Below are positions 16,746-26,578 of a DNA stretch of 55,703 nucleotides, piece by piece. The first letter of the stretch is position 1. Every line of letters starts with the position of its first letter. A program made the translations under genes and the position numbers. The stretch covers positions 1-55,703 of the forward strand of contig NZ_JAFBFD010000017.1 in the NCBI RefSeq assembly GCF_016909125.1, given 5' to 3'. The notes below the pieces were generated by a model that saw only the letters and a list, made by a program, of their open reading frames with translations, made no database searches and was not told the origin of the DNA. This stretch comes from Enterococcus lemanii. Lineage in GTDB: Bacteria > Bacillota > Bacilli > Lactobacillales > Enterococcaceae.

Positions 16746-17462
16746 TTAATTTTCAAGTAAGGCGCGTTCGGTCGGTGTGAGTGGTCGATACGCCCCTAGC
16801 GGTAAGGTTTCATCTAGCCACAATTGCCCCATCCGTAGACGTTTTAAGTAGGTTACTTCTTTTCCGACGGCTTGAACCATGCGTTTTACTTGGTGAAATT
16901 TCCCTTCATGTAAAATCAAGCGAATCTCAGATGTTTGTTTGACTTCATCAACCGCTTCAATCGAAAGCTCTGCCGGTAAACAACTTTCGCCACCATCGAT
17001 TGTCATCCCTTGCGCAAAGGTTTGGACGTCTTCTTGCGTCATGATACCCGCAACTTGTGCATAATATTCCTTGTCAACGTGTTGCTTTGGTGATAACAAG
17101 CGATGTGACAATTGCCCATCATTCATAATTAAAAGTAGGCCTTCGGTGTCTTTATCAAGACGCCCGACCGGAAATAAATCTTCACGGAAATCTTCATCGG
17201 AAAATAAATCAAGAACGGTTTCATCAAAATTATCCACCGTTGCTGAAACGACACCAGCTGGTTTATTTAATAAATAATAATAATCTTTTTGATACTTTAC
17301 TTGTTCCCCATCGACTTTTATTTGATCTTTATTTTCATCGACTTGATATTTATCGGAACGAATCACTTGACCATTTACTTCAACCCAGCCTTTTTTGATT
17401 AATTGTTTGACTTCTTTTCTAGAGCCAAAATTCATATCGGCTAAAAATTTATCTAAACGCAT
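16746..17462 (-). CDS. rsuA: RsuA/RluB-family pseudouridine synthase
   Basis: A 238-residue protein: an S4 RNA-binding domain (MRLDKFLADMNFGSRKEVKQ on) then an RsuA-type catalytic domain with FPVGRLDKDTEGLLLIMNDG carrying the catalytic Asp, and LHEGKFHQVKRM. I start it at the ATG at 17462, which has AGGAGA just upstream, not at the longer frame start at 17510. Length fits a 16S-type (RsuA) enzyme acting on U516-equivalent sites. It lies 66 nt after the flippase gene, separated by a hairpin. Confidence 0.88.
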   Translation of the reverse strand: MRLDKFLADMNFGSRKEVKQLIKKGWVEVNGQVIRSDKYQVDENKDQIKVDGEQVKYQKDYYYLLNKPAGVVSATVDNFDETVLDLFSDEDFREDLFPVGRLDKDTEGLLLIMNDGQLSHRLLSPKQHVDKEYYAQVAGIMTQEDVQTFAQGMTIDGGESCLPAELSIEAVDEVKQTSEIRLILHEGKFHQVKRMVQAVGKEVTYLKRLRMGQLWLDETLPLGAYRPLTPTERALLEN

Positions 17463-17483
17463 CTTTTTCTCCTGCTTTCTTTC

Positions 17484-17519
17484 AAAAAGAAGCTGTGACT
17501 TTTTCGTCACAACTTCTTT
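17484..17519 (-). terminator. Hairpin between the flippase gene and rsuA
   Basis: AAAGAAGCTGTGAC (17486-17499) pairs with GTCACAACTTCTTT (17506-17519) with one mismatch. On the minus strand only a short T-run follows, so it may attenuate more than stop transcription into rsuA. Confidence 0.6.
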
Positions 17520-17527
17520 ATTTTTAT

Positions 17528-19183
17528 TTATTTAATATGTAGTTTTTGACGCAATTGTTGCATGCGAGCCCCTAATAATTTATCAGCTAAGCGGACTTTT
17601 AAAGCCATATAAATATAGGCGAAGCCCCCAACAGCTGCGACAATTAAAATTAAGAAAAACGACTGCACTTTTCGTTCTTGGCTTAACCATAACCCAAAGA
17701 CCCCTTTTGTCAGTGCCGTTAAGAGAAACATCACCATCGTCATCAAGAAAATCAAAAGACTACGACGTAAAACAAGAACGTGATTAAAGCCTGTTTTTTG
17801 ATGCAGTTTACGTAAATTAAAGTAGCACGTCACGCCTAGACCAATGCTTGTCGAAACGAGCGGTCCATATGATTCTAACAACCGAATAAAAATTGGCTGC
17901 GTCACAATTTTTACAATTAATCCGATACCAAAAAAGACGACTGCAGACGTATTTTCATAAATTCCTTGGAGCATCGTTGCACTAATCATAAATAAACCTA
18001 AAACGAGCCCTGATAAACAAGCAACAATTAACAATCGTGCACCTAGAGCATTTGGTACATAAAATAAGGTGTTTAACGGATAGGCTAAGATAATCATGCC
18101 AAATGTGGCCGGAAACATTACAAAAGAATACAATTGGAGGTTGTTTGAAACTAGTTTTGCTAAACCTACACGATCCCCCTTTGCATAAGACTCCGTAATT
18201 AACGGCAGTCCTACTAGCGCCATGGCGGTTGAAAGACCAATGACCACCATCGTTAATTTGTCTGGATTCCCACTAAAAAGGGCCATTAAGCTCATCAACT
18301 GTTTATTTGTATAATTCGTAAAGCTACTCATTGTACGAATAAACGTATATTGATCGACTAACTTATAAATGGTAATCCCCGCACCGATAATAATAAAAGG
18401 AACGGCTTCTTTGATTGTCCGAATTAATAAAGTCGCGGTATTTAATCCTTCTTCTTCTTGGCTTTGTTCGGCTAAGATATCCATTTTTATTTTTTCTTTT
18501 TTAAAGTAATATAGTAAGACACCAATTCCAGCTAAAGCGCCAATAAAAGCCGCAAACGTTGACTGGGTGACTGCCGCAACGTAATCACCGCTACCCATTT
18601 TCATAATCATAAACGTCGCACTTAACATAAAAATAACCCGTGCGAATTGTTCAACTAGCTGTGAAATAGCATAAGGAGCCATATTTTGTGTCCCTTGGAA
18701 ATAGCCCCGAAAAACACTCATAAAAGGAATGACTAAAATAGCCACGCTTAACGAACGCATCGCCGGAACGAGCTCATCGCCACCGCCTGCACCATAAGAT
18801 AACGCCGGTGAAGCAAGATACATAATGATGGCACTAATGACCCCAAAGACAAGCATCACTTGAATGGAGCGATAAAAAAGACGCTTGCTGGTTCGGTATT
18901 CCCCTCGTGAATTATGAAATGCAATTTGTTTGGCAATGGCCGCTGGAATCCCGGCGGTTGAAATCATAATAAACAAAGCATAAATATTGTATCCCATATT
19001 AAACAACGTGTTTGATGCATCGGCATTTTCGCCAAGCCAATAATACCAAGGAATCACATAAATGACGCCCAGTAAGCGCGAACCAATATTGCCGGCTGTT
19101 AACCAAGCAGAGCCATGGGCCATTTTCTCTTCATTGGTCAATTCAGGCTTTTGTGGATTGATTTGTTTTTCCATTCTTTGCAT
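17528..19183 (-). CDS. MurJ/SpoVB-like lipid II or polysaccharide flippase
   Basis: About 551 residues with about 14 hydrophobic segments, of the MVF/PST flippase superfamily. The N-terminus has the typical HGSAWLTAGNIGSRLLGVIYVIPWY. Size and position resemble YtgP/MurJ-type proteins of streptococci and enterococci that flip lipid II. The start is uncertain among a TTG at 19189, ATG at 19183 and ATG at 19174, because no strong ribosome site is seen. I favour 19183. It is divergent from murE, consistent with a role in wall synthesis. A role in another polysaccharide remains possible. Confidence 0.82.
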   Translation of the reverse strand: MQRMEKQINPQKPELTNEEKMAHGSAWLTAGNIGSRLLGVIYVIPWYYWLGENADASNTLFNMGYNIYALFIMISTAGIPAAIAKQIAFHNSRGEYRTSKRLFYRSIQVMLVFGVISAIIMYLASPALSYGAGGGDELVPAMRSLSVAILVIPFMSVFRGYFQGTQNMAPYAISQLVEQFARVIFMLSATFMIMKMGSGDYVAAVTQSTFAAFIGALAGIGVLLYYFKKEKIKMDILAEQSQEEEGLNTATLLIRTIKEAVPFIIIGAGITIYKLVDQYTFIRTMSSFTNYTNKQLMSLMALFSGNPDKLTMVVIGLSTAMALVGLPLITESYAKGDRVGLAKLVSNNLQLYSFVMFPATFGMIILAYPLNTLFYVPNALGARLLIVACLSGLVLGLFMISATMLQGIYENTSAVVFFGIGLIVKIVTQPIFIRLLESYGPLVSTSIGLGVTCYFNLRKLHQKTGFNHVLVLRRSLLIFLMTMVMFLLTALTKGVFGLWLSQERKVQSFFLILIVAAVGGFAYIYMALKVRLADKLLGARMQQLRQKLHIK

Positions 19184-19250
19184 TCCCAACTTTCTGTTAT
19201 ATACATATTGTCTATTTTAATGCTTAAAGACTTTTGCCGCAATCTATTTC

Positions 19251-19278
19251 TTTTGTTTAAACAAGACTATGCTATAAT
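19251..19278 (+). promoter_or_regulatory. murE promoter with extended -10
   Basis: TGCTATAAT (19270-19278) is a consensus extended -10. The -35 region (TTTTGT at 19251, 16-bp spacer) is weak. The murE ATG is 39 nt further on. Confidence 0.6.
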
Positions 19279-19316
19279 TAACAATGAATTTTGTAGCTAA
19301 AAAAGGGGATAAACCG

Positions 19317-20813
19317 ATGTATACGATGACCACGTTAGAATTATACCAATTATTACAACAACACCAACTCCTAGCACAAGCCGTTGATTTAACGAATGTA
19401 GCAAACCAAACATTCACGCACCTTTCTTATGACTCGCGTGATATCCAACCAAATACCTTATTTTTTTGTAAAGGTTTAAATTTCAAAAAAGAATTATTAC
19501 TAGACGCACTTGCAAAAGGGGTCACCACTTATTTAACCGAAGTGACTTACGAGACCACGGCACAAGAAATCTTAGTGACCGATATCCGTGAAGCAATGGC
19601 CGTTGTTGCCCAAGCTTTTTATCAACACCCACAAGAAAAGTTAACTAAAATCGGAATCACAGGAACAAAAGGAAAAACAACGACGGCTTATTTACTACAC
19701 CAACTATTAAAAGATGCCTTTGGACCAAAAATTGCTTTGTTTTCTTCTGAAGAAACGACCATTGACGGAAAAAATTACGCCCCATCTAAATTAACCACCC
19801 CTGAAGCTTTAGTGTTGTACCAACAAATGGCACAAGCCGTCGAAAATGGTTTAACACACTTAGTGATGGAGGTTTCTTCGCAAGCCTATAAAACCAAACG
19901 TGTCTTTGGCTTAACTTTTGAAGTAGGGATTTTCTTAAATATTAGCCCCGACCACATTAGTCCAATTGAACACGAAGATTTTGCTGATTACTTTTCCTGC
20001 AAGCAGCAATTACTCTTGCATAGTAAACAGATGATAATCAATCAACAAAGTGATCATTTTGATTCGTTACAAAGACTATGCCAAGAAAACCAGATTCCTT
20101 TTCTTACCTATGGGGATCTTCATGCCGATTATCCGATTATACCGCAATCGGAGCCACGGCAGTTTGCTTTAAATAGTTCGAAAGATCCACTCAATTTAAA
20201 TGACACTTATACACTAGCCATGTTCGGTTCTTTTAATCATGGAAATGCGACGGCGGCTTTAATGACCGCCGCCTTCTTACACGCACCTTCGACAAATTAC
20301 AAAGAAAGCCTCGTTCATTGTACGATTCCAGGACGCATGAACATGCTTGAACTTCCGAATGGCACGCTCGTTTTTGTCGATTTTGCGCATAATTATTTAA
20401 GTTTAAAATCAATGGGGACAATGGCCAAAGAAATTCGACCAAATGCACGGGCTTTACTTTTAACCGGTAGTGCAGGAGGCAAAGCCATTTCACGACGCAA
20501 AGATATGGGCCAAGCAATTAGCGAAGTCTACGATTTGGTTGTTTTAACACGGGATGACCCTAATTTTGAAGATCCTGCTGCCATTGCTGCTGAGATTCAA
20601 AGTCATATTACTAATCCTGACGTGAAAGTCTACCACGAAATGGCACGGGACAAGGCAATCGCTCTCGTTCTTTCACTCGCTAAACCCGAAGATATCGTTA
20701 TTTTAGCCGGCAAAGGGACTGAACCAACGATGAAAGAAGCAGGTCAAGACGTGCCTTACCAAGGCGATTTATACTTCGCGAAACAATGGATTGACCAACA
20801 AGTAAAAAACTAA
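19317..20813 (+). CDS. murE: UDP-MurNAc-tripeptide synthetase, lysine-adding type
   Basis: A 498-residue Mur ligase that adds the third amino acid to UDP-MurNAc-L-Ala-D-Glu in the cytoplasm. The P-loop GTKGKTT is at 116-122, the central domain has EVSSQAY and NISPDHISPIEH, and the C-terminal domain has LTRDDPNFEDP, where meso-DAP enzymes carry DNPR. DDPN suggests L-lysine as substrate, as expected for enterococci. The ATG at 19317 follows AGGGGAT, and the longer frame from 19284 is not used. Confidence 0.87.
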   Translation: MYTMTTLELYQLLQQHQLLAQAVDLTNVANQTFTHLSYDSRDIQPNTLFFCKGLNFKKELLLDALAKGVTTYLTEVTYETTAQEILVTDIREAMAVVAQAFYQHPQEKLTKIGITGTKGKTTTAYLLHQLLKDAFGPKIALFSSEETTIDGKNYAPSKLTTPEALVLYQQMAQAVENGLTHLVMEVSSQAYKTKRVFGLTFEVGIFLNISPDHISPIEHEDFADYFSCKQQLLLHSKQMIINQQSDHFDSLQRLCQENQIPFLTYGDLHADYPIIPQSEPRQFALNSSKDPLNLNDTYTLAMFGSFNHGNATAALMTAAFLHAPSTNYKESLVHCTIPGRMNMLELPNGTLVFVDFAHNYLSLKSMGTMAKEIRPNARALLLTGSAGGKAISRRKDMGQAISEVYDLVVLTRDDPNFEDPAAIAAEIQSHITNPDVKVYHEMARDKAIALVLSLAKPEDIVILAGKGTEPTMKEAGQDVPYQGDLYFAKQWIDQQVKN

Positions 20814-20831
20814 ACAAAACACGAATATTTC

Positions 20832-20862
20832 AATTTAATGACAAACATTACGTTATTAAATT
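20832..20862 (+). terminator. Possible weak terminator after murE
   Basis: AATTTAATGAC (20832-20842) pairs with GTTATTAAATT (20852-20862), with one G-T pair. TTGTAC and a T-run follow a few bases later. The stem is AT-only near the base, so the call is tentative. Confidence 0.4.
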
Positions 20863-20929
20863 ATTGTACTTTTTTGAACAAACTTCGGCTATAATAACGG
20901 GGTAGATTTCAGTAAAAGGGGTAAGGTTC

Positions 20930-21160
20930 GTGAACAAACAGCGTAAAAAATATTTAGCAATAACGACTGTCGCTTTAATTGGTTTGGTTTTAGGTCTTTT
21001 TATTTGGAAAATGTTACTAACTTTTGGCATCATTAATTTAAACCAACTGGCGCCTAAAAGTTACACCCGTGCAGGTTCGTCTTACGGATTTATTTTTGTC
21101 TTTTTAATCCCAATTCTAGCAACTTGTACTTTATTTGCTGGTATTTCTTGGAAAAAATAA
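20930..21160 (+). CDS. Small two-helix membrane protein, unknown function
   Basis: A 76-residue protein with two hydrophobic segments (about 9-36 and 51-73) around a polar loop, KSYTRAGSSYG. The start is a GTG at 20930 with AAAGGGG 8 nt upstream. TATAAT at 20890-20895 offers a promoter, and a clear terminator follows at 21167-21203. Own promoter, ribosome site and terminator argue for a real gene. I do not recognise the family with confidence; it may belong to a DUF group of small Firmicute membrane proteins. Confidence 0.65.
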   Translation: MNKQRKKYLAITTVALIGLVLGLFIWKMLLTFGIINLNQLAPKSYTRAGSSYGFIFVFLIPILATCTLFAGISWKK

Positions 21161-21166
21161 CGATTC

Positions 21167-21203
21167 AAAGGAAAGTTTTCTATTTTTTAGAGAACTTTCC
21201 TTT
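21167..21203 (+). terminator. Terminator after the small membrane protein gene
   Basis: A 15-bp stem (21167-21181 with 21189-21203, one G-T pair), followed by a T-rich run. Confidence 0.85.
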
Positions 21204-21306
21204 ATTTTCTTTTAACATCTTTTTTTATAATTTAAGCGTAGAGGCTTTTGTGGTATGATGAAAAACGAATGAGTTTAACGAAATTTAATCATTAGGACGT
21301 GAAATT

Positions 21307-23205
21307 ATGTGCGGAATTGTTGGATTTGTAAATACAACGAAACAAAAAGAAGCAATTATTGAAGAAATGATGGAACGAATTGTCCATCGCGGGCCCAATA
21401 GTTCAGGAAAATATATTGACGAACAAATCGCTTTAGGGTTTCGTCGCCTTTCTATTATTGATTTAGAAGGTGGCACCCAACCGATTTATAATGAAGATCA
21501 AAGCAAGGTCATTATTTTTAACGGTGAAATTTATAATTACAAACCATTACGCGAAGCTTTGATTCAAGCAGGCCATACCTTTACAACGCAAGCCGATACC
21601 GAAGTTTTATTACACGGCTACGAAGAATGGGGAACCGCTTTGTTACAAAAAATTCGGGGCATGTTTGCTTTTGCAATTTGGGATATTGAAAAACAAGAAC
21701 TTTTTGGTGCTAGAGACCATTTTGGCATCAAACCTTATTACTTTGCGCAAATGAATGATACTTTTATGTTTGGCTCTGAAATTAAAAGTTTCTTACCACA
21801 TCCAGACTTTAAAAAAGAACTCAATAAAGAAGCTTTAAAACCCTATTTGACGTTCCAATATTCGCCTTTAAACGGTGAGACTTTCTTTAAAGGTGTGCAC
21901 CGATTACCAGAAGGGCATTATTATACTTATAAAGAAGGCGTCTTAACTATTAAAGAATACTGGGATGCGGACTACAATCAAAAAGAAAACCTCTCTCGTG
22001 AAGAGTGGATCGAAAAAATTGATCAAGCCGTCCAAGAGTCCGTTGCCATCCATAAAAATGCCGACGTCGAAGTTGGTTCCTTTTTATCAAGCGGGGTCGA
22101 TTCTAGTTATGTCGCGGCAGTTTTACGTCCAGACCACACGTTTTCAATTGGTTTTGACGACAAAACTTACAATGAAGCGATTGAAGCCCGTAAATTAACG
22201 AAAATGCTTGAATTAAATAATACGGCTGCGGTAATCAATGGTGAAATGTCATTTAAGGCGTTTCCTTTAATTCAATACCATTTAGATGAACCCGATGCCA
22301 ACCCTTCTTGTGTGCCACTTTACTTTTTATCAAATTTAGCAGCACAACATGTTCGTGTGGTGCAATCTGGTGAAGGAGCTGACGAATTATTTGCCGGTTA
22401 CAACGCTTACGGTTTACATACCAATTCTAAAATGATTCGCGTTGTCGCACAAGGCTTAAGAAAATTACCAAAAGGCATCCGCTATTCAATTGGTCGTTCT
22501 TTAGGTAAAATGAAAAACTTCCATGGCCGGATGCATTTATACGCAGCGACGGCTCCTGCTCGTGAATATTTTATTGGCCATGCTGAAATTTTTACTGAAG
22601 CAGAAAGTAACACTTATTTAACCAAGCCTTACCAACAAGCACCAAGTGTCGCTGAAATTGTCGCGCCACATTATGCGAAGGCGGACAAACAAGCCAAAGA
22701 AGAAGTCAATAAAATGCAATATTTAGACGTTCATCAATGGATGCCAAAAGACATTTTATTAAAAGCCGACAAACTAACCATGGCTAGCTCTTTAGAAGCT
22801 CGTGTTCCTTTATTAGACATTGAAATGATGAAGCTTGCACAAAGCATCCCAACAAAATACTTAATTAACCAACACAATACGAAAGATGTATTCCGTCAAG
22901 CTTCAAATCGCCATTTGCCAGAAGCTTGGGCCAACCGCGAGAAACTTGGCTTCCCCGTGCCAATCAAAGCTTGGTTGCGTGAAGACTTAGGTTATTTACA
23001 AGTTAAAGCTTTATTTGAAATGGATTTTGTCACCGAATTCTTTGACCAAGCTAAAATTTTAGAACTTGTTGAAGCGCATCATGAGAACAAAGCCGACTTA
23101 CAGCGCAAAATTTGGGCGATTTATACTTTCTTAACTTGGTATAAAGTCTTCTTTATTGACACCGAGGTTCCGAAAGCTGAAAAAATCACTTATGAAACAT
23201 TGTAA
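21307..23205 (+). CDS. asnB: Asparagine synthase (glutamine-hydrolysing)
   Basis: A 632-residue two-domain enzyme making asparagine from aspartate, ATP and glutamine. Cys2 of MCGIVGF is the glutaminase nucleophile. RRLSIIDLEGGTQPI and IFNGEIYNY belong to the Ntn domain. The synthetase domain carries the PP-loop SFLSSGVDSS near residue 260 and GEGADELFAGY. Length is normal for Firmicute AsnB. It is monocistronic with terminators on both sides. Confidence 0.95.
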   Translation: MCGIVGFVNTTKQKEAIIEEMMERIVHRGPNSSGKYIDEQIALGFRRLSIIDLEGGTQPIYNEDQSKVIIFNGEIYNYKPLREALIQAGHTFTTQADTEVLLHGYEEWGTALLQKIRGMFAFAIWDIEKQELFGARDHFGIKPYYFAQMNDTFMFGSEIKSFLPHPDFKKELNKEALKPYLTFQYSPLNGETFFKGVHRLPEGHYYTYKEGVLTIKEYWDADYNQKENLSREEWIEKIDQAVQESVAIHKNADVEVGSFLSSGVDSSYVAAVLRPDHTFSIGFDDKTYNEAIEARKLTKMLELNNTAAVINGEMSFKAFPLIQYHLDEPDANPSCVPLYFLSNLAAQHVRVVQSGEGADELFAGYNAYGLHTNSKMIRVVAQGLRKLPKGIRYSIGRSLGKMKNFHGRMHLYAATAPAREYFIGHAEIFTEAESNTYLTKPYQQAPSVAEIVAPHYAKADKQAKEEVNKMQYLDVHQWMPKDILLKADKLTMASSLEARVPLLDIEMMKLAQSIPTKYLINQHNTKDVFRQASNRHLPEAWANREKLGFPVPIKAWLREDLGYLQVKALFEMDFVTEFFDQAKILELVEAHHENKADLQRKIWAIYTFLTWYKVFFIDTEVPKAEKITYETL

Positions 23206-23207
23206 AA

Positions 23208-23243
23208 AAAAGACGTAGAAAGCCTAAGCTTTTTACGTCTTTT
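23208..23243 (+). terminator. asnB terminator
   Basis: A 16-bp stem (23208-23223 with 23228-23243, one G-T pair) around a CTAA loop, ending in TTTT. Confidence 0.9.
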
Positions 23244-23311
23244 CATTTTAGTCTTGATTGATGTCTACTGAATAACTACCAAATATTCATAACGTGCCCA
23301 ATTTCATTTGT

Positions 23312-23553
23312 AAGCGCCGCTCACCTACGAGAATTCATTGGCTTAAGGGGCCGTGATGACGAAGCCGTTCGAACGCTAGTGAGTTACGGATGCGGGACAA
23401 GGTTGAGCGTCAGCGAAACGTTGTTCATTTTTCCTGTAGTCTCTCAGCTTTCGAGCTTCAAACGGAGAGCTAGTTGCTAAAGCACCAAGCTTCCGTAATT
23501 CACATCGAATCTTTTGACACGGCTCCGGCGCCAATGATTCTCTTCGGTTCGCT
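23312..23553. repeat. Nested imperfect palindrome of about 245 bp, unknown
   Basis: The left arm contains GAGAATTCATTGGC (from 23330), GGGGCCGTG (from 23347) and GAGTTACGGATGC (from 23381). The right arm contains GCTTCCGTAATTC (from 23489), CACGGCTCC (from 23518) and GCCAATGATTCTC (from 23530). Read on opposite strands these match closely and in mirrored order, so the arms of about 65-80 nt can pair around a core of about 95 nt. The core holds a small AGCT-TTCG-AGCT hairpin. The block is visibly richer in G and C than its surroundings. It has no credible ORF. It could be a miniature inverted-repeat element or a structured RNA. Confidence 0.6.
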
Positions 23554-23639
23554 TGTATAGAGAAATCAACAATAGATGCATAAAAACTTTTTTAACAAAA
23601 GAATAGAAATCAATTTATTAAAAAAATAATGAATAACGA

Positions 23640-24000
23640 GTATCAATTAACAAATTGGGTGATTTCGTCAAATGAAGGACTAAAAATAAGGATTTTCTTG
23701 AATTTGCATAACGCTCTCTTCAACACTGAAGCACTATTTTTTTTGATTTAGTAAGGCACCTATAGCCATTCGTAAAGGTTGCTAACATTGCTTTTTTATT
23801 AATGATTTTTTTAACATATTCCTTTTCCAGCTCTATACAAGGAATACGAGTCGCTTTTTTTATCCAACGATTTTCAGAGATTATTTTTTAAGCCCACAGA
23901 TTGATTAAAATCTTGGAAAGTAAGTTGCGCATAAGTTTGTAATTTATTCGTTAGAACCCTCTCATATTGATAAAAGTGCACGGTTTTCCGTGTTCTAGCA
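23640..24000 (-). pseudogene. DUF772-type transposase, broken N-terminal part
   Basis: Minus-strand reading with frame changes gives HFYQYE (about 23975), then AQLTFQDFNQ (about 23915), RIPCIELEKEY (about 23845), and after a shift a segment like NVSKPLRMAIGALL (about 23780) and MQIQENPY (about 23700). The order matches the conserved N-terminal domain of IS1182/IS5-like transposases. Several stops and indels make it non-functional, and the catalytic DDE part is absent. Confidence 0.65.
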
Positions 24001-24136
24001 TTAAAAGTCTTACACTTGTTACATTTAGTGTACACAAAAATAGACCCAATAGCTAAGGTGTTTTTTTCAAACGATCCTTCGCTATGGGGCCATTTTAAAC
24101 CTGCTGTTTCAATGTTTTTTATTTAATCGGCAGACA

Positions 24137-26551
24137 TTAATTAGCGACAATGTTCACTAATTTTTTCGGTACGGCAATCACTTTACGGATTGTTTTTCCT
24201 TCAAGTTGTTCTTGAATGTTTTCATCCGCTTTAGCTAAAGCCTCAAGTTCTTCTTTCGTTGCTGCCGTTGGTACCATTAGCTTACTACGAACTTTTCCGT
24301 TAATTTGAACAACGATTTCAATTTCGTCTTCAACTAAAGCAGCTTCTTCATACGTTGGCCAAGCAACATTGGTTAAACTTTCTTCATGGCCTAAAATTGC
24401 CCACAATTCTTCTCCGATATGTGGCGTGATTGGCGCTAGTAATTGCACGAATCCTTCTAAGTACTCATAAGGTAAGGCATCGACTTTGTAAGCTTCATTA
24501 ACAAAAACCATTAATTGTGAAATAGCGGTATTAAAGCGTAAAGCTTCCATATCTTCGGTAACTTTTTTCACTGTTTGGTGATAAACTTTTGTTAATTTGC
24601 CATCATTAAAGGTCGTAATGCGATCACGCATTTTGCCCTCTTCATCCACGATTAAACGCCAGACACGGTCTAAGAATTTACGACTACCTTCTAACCCATT
24701 TTCATTCCAAGCAATCGCTGCATCAAGTGGTCCCATGAACATTTCATATAGGCGTAAAGTATCCGCACCATACTTGCGAACCACGTCATCTGGATTGACG
24801 ACATTGCCACGTGATTTCGACATTTTTTCGTTATTTTCGCCTAAAATCATTCCTTGGTTAAAGAGTTTTTGGAACGGTTCTTTCGTTGGAACAACGCCAA
24901 TGTCATATAAGAATTTATGCCAGAATCGTGCATAAAGCAAGTGCAAGACCGCATGCTCGGCACCACCAATATAAATATCAACTGGTAACCAACGTTTTAA
25001 TTTTTCAAAGTCAGCGATTTCTTTTTTATTGTGCGGATCAATAAAGCGCAAGAAGTACCAAGAGCTGCCCGCCCATTGTGGCATCGTGTTGGTTTCGCGG
25101 CGTCCTTTTAAGCCAGTAACTGGATCAACCACGTTCACCCACTCTTCAATGTTCGCCAGTGGGGATTCGCCCGTCCCACTTGGGTGAATATCGTTGGTTT
25201 TGGGCAAGCGTAGTGGGAGTTCTTCTAAGGGCAATGTCGTGCTCGTGCCATCTTCCCAGTGAATAACTGGAATTGGCTCGCCCCAATAACGTTGACGAGA
25301 AAATAGCCAGTCGCGTAAACGATAACTTGTTTCTTTTTTACCGATTCCTTTTTCTTCTAACCAAGTAACCATCGCGGCAATGCCTGATTCTTTATCCATT
25401 CCATCTAAAAAGTCGGAGTTGATATGTTTCCCATCTTCTAGATAAGCTGCTTTTGTTACATCGCCACCTTCTAAGACTGGGATAATTTCTAAATTAAATG
25501 TTTTGGCAAAGTCATAGTCGCGCTCATCGTGAGCAGGAACCGCCATAATTGCCCCTGTACCATAAGAAGCTAGCACATAATCGGCAATCCAAATTGGAAT
25601 TTGTTTCCCATTAACTGGATTAATCGCATAGGCTCCTGTGAAGACGCCTGTTTTTTCTTTTGCTAAATCCGTTCGGTTTAAATCGGTTTTTTTACTTGCT
25701 TCTAAAATATATGCTTCAACTGCTGCTTTTTGCTCTGGTGTCGTAATTTCTTGAACTAAAGCTAATTCTGGTGCTAAGACACAGTAAGTCGCCCCAAATA
25801 ACGTATCTGGGCGTGTTGTAAAGACGGTAAACTCTGCCTCATGTTGTGCAACTTTAAAAGTAACGTTCGCTCCAACAGAACGACCAATCCAATTTCTTTG
25901 CATTTCTTTAATGCTCTCTGGCCAATCCAAGTCTTCTAAATCATCTAACAAACGATCCGCATAAGCCGTAATTTTTAACATCCATTGGCGCATCGGTTTA
26001 CGAATAACATCATAACCACCGCGCTCGCTTTTACCATCAATGACTTCTTCGTTGGCAATCACAGTCCCTAACTCAGGTACCCAGTTAACCGCTACTTCTG
26101 CTTCATAGGCCAAACCTTTTTCATAAAGCTTCGTAAAAATCCATTGTGTCCATTTGTAATACTCTGGATCGGTTGTATTAATTTCACGATTCCAATCATA
26201 ACTAAAGCCTAAAGAATTAATTTGGCGACGGAATGTTTCTATATTTTTCTTTGTAAATTCAGCAGGATCGTTCCCTGTATCGAGTGCATATTGTTCTGCT
26301 GGCAAGCCAAATGCATCCCAACCCATTGGATGTAAAACATTGTATCCTTGGCTACGTTTCATCCGTGATAAAATGTCTGTTGCGGTATACCCTTCTGGAT
26401 GCCCCACGTGTAGGCCTTGACCAGATGGATAAGGGAACATATCTAACGCATAAAACTTGGGTTTGTCTGAAGCCTCTTTTGTATTAAAGCTATTGTGTTT
26501 TGCCCAATACTTTTGCCATTTTCTTTCAATTTCTTTGTGATTGTAATTCAC
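24137..26551 (-). CDS. leuS: Leucyl-tRNA synthetase
   Basis: An 804-residue class Ia aminoacyl-tRNA synthetase, the usual length in Firmicutes. The HIGH-type motif is in [10 protein letters not shown] (about residue 48) and the KMSKS loop in [10 protein letters not shown]. The CP1 editing domain ([12 protein letters not shown]) and the anticodon-binding domain are complete. The start is a GTG at 26551 after GGAGGAG. The stop TAA (24137-24139) lies within the terminal sequence of the insertion sequence remnant. Expression is expected to respond to leucyl-tRNA charging through the T-box upstream. Confidence 0.97.
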   Translation of the reverse strand: MNYNHKEIERKWQKYWAKHNSFNTKEASDKPKFYALDMFPYPSGQGLHVGHPEGYTATDILSRMKRSQGYNVLHPMGWDAFGLPAEQYALDTGNDPAEFTKKNIETFRRQINSLGFSYDWNREINTTDPEYYKWTQWIFTKLYEKGLAYEAEVAVNWVPELGTVIANEEVIDGKSERGGYDVIRKPMRQWMLKITAYADRLLDDLEDLDWPESIKEMQRNWIGRSVGANVTFKVAQHEAEFTVFTTRPDTLFGATYCVLAPELALVQEITTPEQKAAVEAYILEASKKTDLNRTDLAKEKTGVFTGAYAINPVNGKQIPIWIADYVLASYGTGAIMAVPAHDERDYDFAKTFNLEIIPVLEGGDVTKAAYLEDGKHINSDFLDGMDKESGIAAMVTWLEEKGIGKKETSYRLRDWLFSRQRYWGEPIPVIHWEDGTSTTLPLEELPLRLPKTNDIHPSGTGESPLANIEEWVNVVDPVTGLKGRRETNTMPQWAGSSWYFLRFIDPHNKKEIADFEKLKRWLPVDIYIGGAEHAVLHLLYARFWHKFLYDIGVVPTKEPFQKLFNQGMILGENNEKMSKSRGNVVNPDDVVRKYGADTLRLYEMFMGPLDAAIAWNENGLEGSRKFLDRVWRLIVDEEGKMRDRITTFNDGKLTKVYHQTVKKVTEDMEALRFNTAISQLMVFVNEAYKVDALPYEYLEGFVQLLAPITPHIGEELWAILGHEESLTNVAWPTYEEAALVEDEIEIVVQINGKVRSKLMVPTAATKEELEALAKADENIQEQLEGKTIRKVIAVPKKLVNIVAN

Positions 26552-26578
26552 GGTAAATTTCTCCTCCTTTTAATCATA

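Larger units (their letters stand above)
23258..24140 (-). mobile_element. Decayed insertion sequence, fullest copy (A)
   Basis: The block between asnB and leuS is bounded by imperfect inverted ends: TTGATGTCTACTGAATAA reading in from 23258, and TTAATGTCTGCCGATTAA reading in on the minus strand from 24140. Inside, minus-strand translation gives broken pieces of a DUF772-type (IS1182/IS5-like) transposase N-terminus. At 883 bp it is far shorter than intact relatives and has many stops. The right end overlaps the leuS stop codon. A separate palindromic block is nested at 23312-23553. Family assignment is inferred from the peptide pieces. Confidence 0.75.
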
